A stretch of DNA of 7,257 nt. Source: Desulfuromonadales bacterium (GTDB lineage Bacteria; Desulfobacterota; Desulfuromonadia; Desulfuromonadales; BM103). This document shows, in pieces, positions 1 through 6,623 of this stretch (the first letter of the stretch is position 1; every line of letters begins with the position of its first letter). The translations under genes were made by a program, and so were the position numbers. The notes under the pieces are model-generated. The model did no database searches. It was given only the letters and a program-made list of their open reading frames with translations, and was not told where the DNA came from. The stretch is taken from assembly GCA_029859485.1 (NCBI GenBank), contig JAOUDB010000122.1, positions 1-7,257 on the forward strand, read 5' to 3'.

Positions 1-555
1 ATGCAGCTTTTTGGCGACATCGACCGGTGGCGCGCTGGCATAGGCCACAGGTGCGATGACCTTGGCGCCGGCCGCGGTCAGTTCGGTCGGAATCAGATCT
101 CGGGCAAGAAACGCCTTGGGATAGAGCAGCCGTTTTCCTGAAACATGATCCTTGAGGAGGGCGACCACCCCTTCTGCACGGTAATCCTGCGGAATCAGGT
201 CTGCGGTGACGCCGCGCTCGACAAGGGCTTCAGCGCTCTTGGGTCCGACGGCCACCGTCTGTATGGCAGACAAGGCTTGAGGGTTGCGACCTTGCGCGAC
301 CAGGCGGTCAAAGAACGCGTTGACTGCGTTGACCGAGGTCAGGATTAGATAGTCAACCTGATCGAGTTCAGCGATGGCCTGGTCGAGCTCAACAAAGGAG
401 GCGGGCGGAATGATCTCTATGGTCGGGACCACAACAGGGTCGACACCGATCTCAGCCAGCGCCACCGTCAGGGCTGTCGCCTGGTCAACCGCGCGGGTGA
501 CCAGAACTTTTTTCCCTGATGGGGAGGTCTTTTCAGACGTCCTCTTTGTCAACAT
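1..555 (-). CDS. hemD: Uroporphyrinogen-III synthase (HemD), 3' end outside window
   Basis: The enzyme closes hydroxymethylbilane, inverting ring D, to give uroporphyrinogen III, the last common precursor of heme, siroheme and cobalamin; it is cytosolic. The first 185 residues are visible, against a usual length of about 250-270. Conserved blocks are the opening strand KKVLVTRA (residues 15-22), LTSVNAVNAFF (72-82), VAVGPKSAEAL (101-111), RAEGVVALL (126-134) and the GKRLLYPKAFLARD block (140-153), followed by a PVAY segment (169-172) matching the family's conserved VxxY-type strand. I chose the ATG at 555-553, which overlaps the end of hemC by 23 nt; a TTG codon follows it directly. A weak GAGA lies 6 nt upstream, so translation is probably coupled to hemC. 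No SUMT (CobA) domain precedes the HemD domain, unlike the CobA-HemD fusions of some anaerobes. The reading frame stays open to base 1. Function is secure; the C-terminus is unseen. Confidence 0.88.
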   Translation of the reverse strand, partial: MLTKRTSEKTSPSGKKVLVTRAVDQATALTVALAEIGVDPVVVPTIEIIPPASFVELDQAIAELDQVDYLILTSVNAVNAFFDRLVAQGRNPQALSAIQTVAVGPKSAEALVERGVTADLIPQDYRAEGVVALLKDHVSGKRLLYPKAFLARDLIPTELTAAGAKVIAPVAYASAPPVDVAKKLH

Positions 556-1495
556 TGAAAGTCTCGTGCTGGTAGACCTCGTTGAGAATCTTGCCGGCAC
601 CCTGGATGAGCAGGTCTTCTCCGAGTGAGGCGCCCATTTTCTCAGCATCGTTGACGGAGCCGGAGATGGTTTTCTTCAGGCATTGCACACCTTCACAGTC
701 GGCAACGAAACCGGTCAGGGTGAGGGCTTCACCTTCTACGGTGCCGTGACATGCGATCGGTACCTGGCAACCACCTTCAAGTGTTTTGAGGAACGAACGT
801 TCGGCGCGGACAGCCCAGTCGGTTTCGGCGTGATTGAAGAAATCGATCAGCGCGTTGGTCTTGTCATCGTCAATCCGGCTCTCAATGCCGAGGGCTCCCT
901 GACCGATGGCAGGGATCGAAACATCGACCGAGAGGTACTCGCCGATCTGCTTGGTATAGCCGAGACGGTGCATGCCTGCTGCAGCCAGAATGATGGCGTC
1001 GAGGTTCTCATCGGTCAGCTTTTTGATGCGGGTCTGGACATTGCCGCGGATATCGACCATCTGCAGGTCGGGGCGAATGTGCAGCAGTTGCGCTTTGCGG
1101 CGCAGGGCGCTGGTGCCGATACGGGCACCCTGAGGGAGATCTCTCCAGGTTTTCACGCCGGGGCGCAGAATGACGATATCGCGGCAGTCTTCACGCTCGG
1201 TGATGCAGCGAAGGGCCAGTCCTTCAGGGAAGATGGTCGGTACGTCTTTCATTGAATGCACGGCGATGTCGATCTCGCCACGCAGCATCGCTTCTTCAAT
1301 CTCCTTGACGAAGAGGCCTTTGCCGCCGACCATTGCCAGGGGAACATCGAGGATCTTGTCGCCCTGGGTTTTGATCTTGGTCAGGGAAACTTCCATCTCG
1401 GGGTAACGGTTTTCCAGCTCTGATTTAACCCACTCTGCCTGCCAGAGTGCCAGGGCGCTGGCGCGAGTGCCGATGCGCATTTGCTGTTTAGCCAT
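533..1495 (-). CDS. hemC: Porphobilinogen deaminase (hydroxymethylbilane synthase)
   Basis: The enzyme joins four porphobilinogens head to tail into hydroxymethylbilane, the substrate of the next gene's product. The 320 residues match the family's usual 300-320. Visible motifs are RIGTRASALALWQA (7-20), HSMKDVP (80-86) with the catalytic Asp84, the arginine cluster SALRRKAQL (129-137) and DIRGNVQTR (148-156) that binds the growing chain's carboxylates, and LEGGCQVPIACHG (239-251), in which Cys243 carries the dipyrromethane cofactor. The ATG at 1495 has a strong AAAGGAG site 8 nt upstream, and the hemA stop codon overlaps that site (13-bp gap), so the two genes are likely coupled. The 3' end overlaps hemD by 23 nt. 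All key residues are present and I see no damage. Confidence 0.97.
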   Translation of the reverse strand: MAKQQMRIGTRASALALWQAEWVKSELENRYPEMEVSLTKIKTQGDKILDVPLAMVGGKGLFVKEIEEAMLRGEIDIAVHSMKDVPTIFPEGLALRCITEREDCRDIVILRPGVKTWRDLPQGARIGTSALRRKAQLLHIRPDLQMVDIRGNVQTRIKKLTDENLDAIILAAAGMHRLGYTKQIGEYLSVDVSIPAIGQGALGIESRIDDDKTNALIDFFNHAETDWAVRAERSFLKTLEGGCQVPIACHGTVEGEALTLTGFVADCEGVQCLKKTISGSVNDAEKMGASLGEDLLIQGAGKILNEVYQHETFNVDKEDV

Positions 1496-1508
1496 CTATC
1501 TAACTCCT

Positions 1509-2825
1509 TTATGCCTGGTCAGGATCGTCCAGGGGTTTGATTTCTTGATCATCGTTTGATGGTGCGGGGAGATCGAAGAGTGTGCGTATGGCGTCGACAT
1601 AGTCTTCACCGCTCATATCATTCTGCGAATTCTTCAGGATCGCCGTCGGTTTGTGCAGGATCTTGTTGATGATTGCTCCGGCCATCGCTTCGATGCTCTT
1701 GCGCTGCTTGCCTGTGAGGTCCTTGAGGTTGCCAAAAGTTTTTTCCAGCTCCTGCTGGCGAATCTCGTCAAGCTTGCGACGCAGAGCAATGACTGTTGGT
1801 TTGACTTCGAGGTTGCCAAGCCATAGGTGGAACTGGCCAATCTCCTGTTCAACGATCGCTTCAGCCTTGCCGGCTTCTTTCTGGCGTTCCTTGAGGTTGG
1901 CCTGAACGACTCCCTGGAGGTCGTCGACGTCGTAAAGATAGGTGTTGCTTATGTCGTTGACCTTGGGGTCGATATCGCGCGGTACGGCGATGTCGATCAA
2001 AAACATCGGACGGTTCTTGCGACGCTTGAGGACTTCTTCCATCTGGCGCTTGCCGAGGATAAAGTTCGGCGCGCCGGTCGAGGTCATGATGATGTCGACT
2101 TCGGCAAGATGATCGACAAAGCTGTCGAAGGGAACGGCCTTGCCGTTAAACTCGGCGGCCAGCTTTTCCGCTCTTTCAAAGGTTCGGTTGGTGACCAGAA
2201 CTTTTGAGATGCCGTTGGCGACAAAATGGCGGGCCGCAAGTTCACACATCTCTCCGGCGCCGATGATCATGACGCCCTTGTTGTCGATGCGATCAAAGAT
2301 CTTGCGCGCCAACTCTACGGCCGCAAATGAGACCGAGACAGCGTTACTGGCGATCGCAGTTTCGGTGCGGACCCGCTTGGCGACAGAGAAGGCTTTGTGC
2401 AGGAAACGGTTGAGGATGAGCCCGGCGGTTTTGAACTCGGCGGCATAGCCGTAGGCGGTCTTGATTTGGCCGAGGATTTGCGGCTCACCCAGAACCATCG
2501 AGTCGAGGCTTGAGGAGACGCGGAAGAGGTGACGGATCGCTTCCTCTCCCTGATAGTCGAAAAGGTTCTCGTTGATCTCTTCCGGGGAGACTTCGTGGTA
2601 TTCCGCCAGGAAACGACGCAACTCGGCGATCGCAGCATCCGGTTCCTTGGTGACGGCACAGAGCTCAACCCGGTTGCAGGTCGAGACGATCAGCCCTTCG
2701 GTGATGGTGGGCAGCTCGAGCATCTGCCGCAACGGCCGTTCCATGGCCGTTGGCGCAAAGGCGAGTTTTTCACGAATTTCTACCGGCGCTGTTTTATGGC
2801 TCAGGCCGATTATGACGATATGCAT
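1509..2825 (-). CDS. hemA: Glutamyl-tRNA reductase
   Basis: The enzyme reduces glutamyl-tRNA(Glu) with NADPH to glutamate-1-semialdehyde, the committed step of the C5 route to 5-aminolevulinate. The 438 residues match the family. The N-terminal catalytic domain has [17 protein letters not shown] (7-23), STCNRVEL (48-55) with the thioester-forming Cys50, His99 in [14 protein letters not shown], and GEPQILGQ (113-120). The NADPH-binding domain has MIIGAGEM (186-193) and [13 protein letters not shown] (211-223). The C-terminal helical dimerisation domain follows from about residue 320 and ends in an acidic tail. The ATG at 2825 has GGAGAGG upstream, 8 nt away. It lies 23 bp after the cytochrome assembly gene and 13 bp before hemC, so it is mid-operon. 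In enterobacteria this enzyme is controlled by heme-dependent proteolysis through its N-terminus; nothing here shows whether that applies. The gene looks intact. Confidence 0.97.
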   Translation of the reverse strand: MHIVIIGLSHKTAPVEIREKLAFAPTAMERPLRQMLELPTITEGLIVSTCNRVELCAVTKEPDAAIAELRRFLAEYHEVSPEEINENLFDYQGEEAIRHLFRVSSSLDSMVLGEPQILGQIKTAYGYAAEFKTAGLILNRFLHKAFSVAKRVRTETAIASNAVSVSFAAVELARKIFDRIDNKGVMIIGAGEMCELAARHFVANGISKVLVTNRTFERAEKLAAEFNGKAVPFDSFVDHLAEVDIIMTSTGAPNFILGKRQMEEVLKRRKNRPMFLIDIAVPRDIDPKVNDISNTYLYDVDDLQGVVQANLKERQKEAGKAEAIVEQEIGQFHLWLGNLEVKPTVIALRRKLDEIRQQELEKTFGNLKDLTGKQRKSIEAMAGAIINKILHKPTAILKNSQNDMSGEDYVDAIRTLFDLPAPSNDDQEIKPLDDPDQA

Positions 2826-2848
2826 GGCGTTATCCTCTCCGTCTTTCG

Positions 2849-3685
2849 CTATTGCCCCGTAAAGTTACGGAAGCTGTGTTCCCCGGAGAGGAACATGTTG
2901 ACGCCAAAGAAGGTGAAGAGCAGCAAGCAGAAGCCAATGATGGCGACGATGGCCGCCCGACGGCCTCGCCATCCGATGGTAAGCCGGCCATGCAGTAGGG
3001 CGGCATAAATAAACCAGGTGATCAGTGCCCAGGTCTCTTTAGGATCCCAGCGCCAGTAGCCGCCCCAGGCCGAGTTGGCCCAGATGGCTCCGGAAATAAT
3101 CCCCATGGTCATGAGTGGGAACCCGAAGGTCAGGCACTTGTAGTTCATGCTGTCCAGGGTGTCGAGGGAGGGAAGTCGGTAAAAGAGACCGGAGAATTTC
3201 TTGCTTTTCAGCATGCGCTCCTGGAGCAGATACATGATTCCCGCGGCAGCTGCAATCGCAAAGACCGCGTGGCCGAGAAAAGCCAGGGTGACGTGTACCG
3301 GAAACCACCAGCTATCGAGCATCGGATTGAGAGCTGGTGCTTGTGCGGACTGATTGGTGCCGATGATCATCAGGCTCAGAGCCAGGGGGGTAATAAAAGC
3401 TCCAAGCATCACAGTGCGATAGCGCCAATAAAAAAGCAGGTAAGTGCCGACCAGCGCCCAGGCGAAAAAGGACAACGACTCATGCATGCTGGCCACCGGA
3501 ACTACTCCGGTTGAACACCAACGGACAACGATGGTGACGCAATGCACGCCGAAGCCACTGATCAGTATCCAGACGGCTGACTGCCGGAACCCCTCCTTGC
3601 GCGATATCACGCCGATCAGGTAGCAGATGGTGGCGACAAAGTAGACCAGAAGGGTGATTTTGAATAGCAGCAGATTCGCAGTCAT
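2849..3685 (-). CDS. ccsA: Cytochrome c assembly protein, CcsA/CcsB (CcmC-like) family
   Basis: An integral membrane protein that, in System II cytochrome c maturation, binds heme and presents it outside the membrane for attachment to CXXCH apocytochromes, working with a Ccs1/ResB partner that is not in this window. The 278 residues give about eight hydrophobic spans (near 6-27, 36-55, 66-87, 92-110, 130-154, 185-203, 217-234 and 245-263). The heme-handling WWD motif is at 207-218 ([12 protein letters not shown]). Flanking histidines are His131 ([11 protein letters not shown]) and His270 (LSGEHSF), and His232 (LHGR) and His48 lie near or within spans. The ATG at 3685 has only a weak GAGA-like site. 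It is the first gene of the unit with hemA, hemC and hemD. The same Pfam family contains HemX, which sits beside hemA in Bacillus and lowers GluTR levels, so a regulatory role is the alternative; the intact WWD and histidines favour cytochrome assembly. Confidence 0.9.
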   Translation of the reverse strand: MTANLLLFKITLLVYFVATICYLIGVISRKEGFRQSAVWILISGFGVHCVTIVVRWCSTGVVPVASMHESLSFFAWALVGTYLLFYWRYRTVMLGAFITPLALSLMIIGTNQSAQAPALNPMLDSWWFPVHVTLAFLGHAVFAIAAAAGIMYLLQERMLKSKKFSGLFYRLPSLDTLDSMNYKCLTFGFPLMTMGIISGAIWANSAWGGYWRWDPKETWALITWFIYAALLHGRLTIGWRGRRAAIVAIIGFCLLLFTFFGVNMFLSGEHSFRNFTGQ

Positions 3686-3733
3686 GATGAAACGTCTCGA
3701 GGACCAGTCCTGAATTTTCGGGCAATAAGCTGT

Positions 3734-3786
3734 TTGCCGGAAACCCGGAGCAGCAAGTTGTTAATCTGTTAAACGACCACCGGCAA
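3734..3786 (-). repeat. Inverted repeats in the ccsA leader
   Basis: In the predicted leader RNA, TTGCCGG (3786-3780) can pair with CCGGCAA (3740-3734), a 7-bp stem with a 39-nt loop. The downstream arm also contains the CCGG of a smaller hairpin, CCGG-N4-CCGG (3737-3748), so the two stems exclude each other. No T-run follows, so this is not a terminator, and any regulatory role is speculative. Confidence 0.3.
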
Positions 3787-3826
3787 TCGTCTCTGCCAGC
3801 GCCACTTCATAAAACTTATCAAACCC

Positions 3827-3848
3827 TGTGATACTACGATTTATCACA
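3827..3848. promoter_or_regulatory. Dyad TGTGATA-N8-TATCACA, candidate operator
   Basis: A perfect 7+7 bp inverted repeat covers the spacer's downstream half and the whole -10 of the putative heme operon promoter, where a bound protein would block RNA polymerase. The half-sites resemble CRP/FNR-family TGTGA/TCACA, but the gap between those pentamers is 12 bp rather than the family's 6, so it is not a standard CRP, FNR or HcpR site. The regulator is unknown. Confidence 0.4.
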
Positions 3849-3860
3849 CTTGTCTGTCAA
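3831..3860 (-). promoter_or_regulatory. Putative sigma-70 promoter for the ccsA-hemA-hemC-hemD operon
   Basis: Read on the minus strand, TTGACA (3860-3855, a perfect -35) is followed after 18 bp by TAGTAT (3836-3831, 4 of 6 to TATAAT). Transcription would start near 3824 and give a leader of about 138 nt before the ccsA ATG. The -35 is strong, but the -10 is only fair and the spacer is one base longer than ideal. Confidence 0.5.
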
Positions 3861-4023
3861 ATTTCTTGTTGATAAAAGTCCGAGTTTGTTAATGACATTT
3901 GGCTCTGCGGAGAAAAAGTTGTCAATCCCGATGAAACACAGGGGGCTGCTCCTTGCAAGAGATGCTGATATCGTCTCGGCAAGCAGTGCCGGGGCGAACT
4001 GGTCTGGTCTGTGTTTGCGAGAG

Positions 4024-4599
4024 TCAGGTGCCGAAAAGCTCGCCCTCTGCGAGAGTGCAGAGCAGGTTGCCGATAAAGAGGGTGCTTTCCAGCAGCCGTG
4101 GTAATGAATCGCTGGGCAGTGCAAGGCTGGTGTTCGGCAGAGAACCGGCGATCTCGGCCTGTTCGCTGGCAATCAATATGGTGCGACAACCTAACTGCTT
4201 TGCGGTGTTTAAAGCTTCACGGTCTGCCTGGCTCAGGTTGGTTCCGGCAAGCACCAGAATCGTATCCTGATTCGTGGCAAGGGCGCGTAGCTGGCGGCTG
4301 AAGAGTTGGCTGCCCTGTTCATCGCTGGCCAGAAATGTTGCCAGTCCGGCATCGTTGGTCAAGGAGATTGCCGGCAGGGCCGGTCGCTCGAGGGTTTGTC
4401 TGTGCAGGAAGGACTGACCGATAATCCCGGCAATAGCGCCGAAGGGCCCACTGCCGACAAGAAAGAGTCGTCCGCCCTGGTGAAAAGTTGCCACCAGGTG
4501 TTCGGCCAGGCTGTTTAAAAGAGGTTTCTGGGTGAGCAGGAAAGGGTCGAGCATGTTAATCTGCTGCTCAACCGCTGCACTTATTTTGTCCTGAGTCAT
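4024..4599 (-). CDS. SIS-domain protein, GmhA/DiaA-like, probably not an active isomerase
   Basis: A 191-residue single SIS domain, close in length to phosphoheptose isomerase GmhA and to the DnaA-binding protein DiaA. Resemblance is clear in GGRLFLVGSG (42-51), LERPALPAISLTND (70-83), LFSRQLRALA (99-108) and the DTILVLAG strand with ALNTAKQLGC (129-138). The functional sites are lost. The phosphate-binding GNGGS loop reads GSGPF (49-53), the H and E metal/catalytic positions that follow it in GmhA are Ile and Ser in an ungapped alignment, STSGNS reads AGTNLS (118-123 region), and the C-terminal helix holding GmhA's catalytic His has none (LLESTLFIGNLL, 169-180). A role in sugar or nucleotide-sugar sensing, or in protein binding, is more likely than heptose isomerisation. 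The ATG at 4599 has GAGG 5 nt upstream, and a good promoter lies 28 bp before the start. It stands alone, divergent from thioredoxin, with ccsA 338 bp downstream on the same strand. Confidence 0.8.
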   Translation of the reverse strand: MTQDKISAAVEQQINMLDPFLLTQKPLLNSLAEHLVATFHQGGRLFLVGSGPFGAIAGIIGQSFLHRQTLERPALPAISLTNDAGLATFLASDEQGSQLFSRQLRALATNQDTILVLAGTNLSQADREALNTAKQLGCRTILIASEQAEIAGSLPNTSLALPSDSLPRLLESTLFIGNLLCTLAEGELFGT

Positions 4600-4626
4600 A
4601 GCGCCCTCGTCTGGAGATTTGCGGTC

Positions 4627-4655
4627 ATCTTAGGGGGAGGTGTGTGATGTGTCAA
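4627..4655 (-). promoter_or_regulatory. Sigma-70 promoter of the SIS-domain gene
   Basis: On the minus strand a perfect TTGACA (4655-4650) is followed after exactly 17 bp by TAAGAT (4632-4627, 4 of 6 to TATAAT). The start point would be near 4620, giving a leader of about 20 nt that contains the GAGG ribosome binding site. This is the best promoter match in the window. Confidence 0.65.
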
Positions 4656-4692
4656 GAGTTGTAACTTTCGAGGCAAGAGTGAGGATAAGCCC

Positions 4693-4720
4693 TTGATTTT
4701 TTGTGCAGGAGGATTATTAT
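4693..4720 (+). promoter_or_regulatory. Possible sigma-70 promoter of thioredoxin
   Basis: TTGATT (4693-4698) and TATTAT (4715-4720) are 16 bp apart and would start transcription near 4727, leaving a leader of about 40 nt with the thioredoxin ribosome binding site. The -10 matches 5 of 6 and the -35 matches 4 of 6. It overlaps the ribosome binding site and start of the small leader ORF, so the two calls compete: if this promoter is the only one, the leader ORF is not translated. Confidence 0.35.
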
Positions 4721-4793
4721 GAAACCTGAATGTTTTAAAGATCCAATTCAAAAGGAGAAAATCTTATGTCCAGTGATAAAGTCGTCCATGTAA
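4719..4793 (+). CDS. Possible 24-codon leader peptide overlapping the thioredoxin start
   Basis: An ATG at 4719 lies 6 nt after AGGAGG, the strongest ribosome binding site in the window. The frame reads MKPECFKDPIQKEKILCP and six more residues, then TAA at 4791-4793. It runs 28 nt into the thioredoxin gene in a different frame, so ribosomes stopping there could re-initiate or interfere at the thioredoxin ATG (4766). Two cysteines in 24 residues are suggestive beside a redox gene but prove nothing. I recognise no family. The purine-rich site could be chance, and a competing promoter call covers it. Confidence 0.35.
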   Translation: MKPECFKDPIQKEKILCPVIKSSM

Positions 4794-5095
4794 CGGATGA
4801 TTCTTTTGAGAGTGAAGTCAAGCAATCCTCGGTTCCCGTCCTCGTTGATTTTTGGGCCTCCTGGTGTGCGCCATGCAAGGCGATCAGCCCGCTTGTCGAC
4901 CAGGTCGCCGAAGACTTTGATGGCAAGGTCAAGATCTGCAAACTGAATGTTGATGAGAACCCTGCGACCCCGGGGCAATTCGGTGTTCGTGGTATCCCGA
5001 CGATGATCCTCTTCAAAGACGGTGAGGTTTTTGATCAGATTGTTGGTGCGGTACCAAAGAATCAGTTGGAAGATTTGTTGAAGAAGGCTCTGTAA
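4766..5095 (+). CDS. trxA: Thioredoxin
   Basis: A small cytosolic disulfide reductase that passes electrons from thioredoxin reductase to ribonucleotide reductase, peroxiredoxins and other targets. The 109 residues match the family exactly. The active site is FWASWCAPCK (29-38) with Cys34 and Cys37, the buried Asp of VDFW is present (Asp28), and the cis-proline motif GIPT is at 76-79 (Pro78). An extra cysteine, Cys58, lies in KICKLNVDEN. The active site has Ala where E. coli TrxA has Gly, a common natural variant. No signal peptide is seen, so a periplasmic role is unlikely. The ATG at 4766 has AAGGAG 8 nt upstream, and translation ends at tandem stops TAA-TAG. The gene stands alone between the divergent SIS gene and the convergent purA, with a strong terminator 48 nt after the stop. 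Confidence 0.97.
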   Translation: MSSDKVVHVTDDSFESEVKQSSVPVLVDFWASWCAPCKAISPLVDQVAEDFDGKVKICKLNVDENPATPGQFGVRGIPTMILFKDGEVFDQIVGAVPKNQLEDLLKKAL

Positions 5096-5142
5096 TAGAT
5101 CTTATTCTTAATACATGAGCCCAGCTCGTTGTTGTGCACAGG

Positions 5143-5186
5143 CAACAAATAAACCCCGCATCTATAAATGCGGGGTTTATTTGTTG
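5143..5186. terminator. Bidirectional terminator between thioredoxin and purA
   Basis: A perfect 19-bp stem (5143-5161 with 5168-5186) encloses a 6-nt loop (CTATAA). The stem has a GC core, ACCCCGCAT, and an A/T-rich base, so either transcript ends its right arm in a U-rich run (GGGGTTTATTTGTTG). It lies 48 nt after the thioredoxin stop and 130 nt after the purA stop, between converging genes, and should serve both. Confidence 0.9.
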
Positions 5187-5194
5187 GAAGCTTC

Positions 5195-5235
5195 ATTTGC
5201 AAATTGCAATCGTGAGATAAGGCTCGTTAGCTAAC
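5195..5235. repeat. Two 10-bp perfect palindromes downstream of purA
   Basis: ATTTGCAAAT (5195-5204) and GTTAGCTAAC (5226-5235) are each self-complementary and lie in the 129-bp noncoding stretch between the bidirectional hairpin and the purA stop. They have no promoter context that I can see and may be chance. Confidence 0.25.
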
Positions 5236-5315
5236 AGAAAGAGTTCATACCGTCAAGCCGCCCCGAATTTCAAATGCGGTCCGTTTTTTTGTGCTTTTAT
5301 GTAGAAGCTCTTTGC

Positions 5316-6623
<1,308 letters not shown>

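Larger units (their letters stand above)
3686..4023. other. 338-bp intergenic region between the SIS gene and ccsA
   Basis: No convincing gene lies here. The open frames that cross it are arginine/serine-rich or antisense continuations over the SIS gene. It holds a likely promoter with a dyad (3827-3860, minus), a presumed leader for ccsA of about 138 nt with small inverted repeats (3734-3786), and an 8-bp long-range inverted repeat near the SIS gene's 3' end (3934-4016). I found no classical hairpin plus T-run terminator after the SIS gene on the minus strand, so readthrough into the heme operon is possible. Confidence 0.6.

Noticed and set aside
683..1255. 190-residue open frame on the plus strand
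   Set aside because: It lies wholly antisense to hemC, whose motifs are unmistakable. It has no ribosome binding site and its composition is that of a codon shadow.
3769..3810. A 13-codon frame (MKWRWQRRLPVVV) in the ccsA leader, minus strand
   Set aside because: No good ribosome binding site precedes it (only AAG near the ATG), and nothing links its two Trp codons to heme control. Without conservation it cannot be called a leader peptide.
3979..3994. A sigma-54-like GGCAC...TTGC on the minus strand
   Set aside because: The two elements are 3 bp apart, whereas the -24/-12 consensus needs 5 bp between GGCAC and TTGC.
3834..4189. Two minus-strand frames of about 110 residues and one plus-strand frame of 84 residues in and beside the 3' end of the SIS gene
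   Set aside because: They overlap the SIS gene in other frames, are rich in Arg, Ser and Pro or lack any domain pattern, and have no convincing ribosome binding sites.
5258..5290. A possible second plus-strand terminator: CCGC/GCGG stem followed by TCCG and seven T
   Set aside because: The stem is only 4 bp with a long loop and is separated from the T run. A far stronger hairpin already lies upstream.
5187..5315. A possible tRNA gene downstream of purA
   Set aside because: I checked both strands for a T-loop GTTCRANNC and a paired acceptor stem and found neither.
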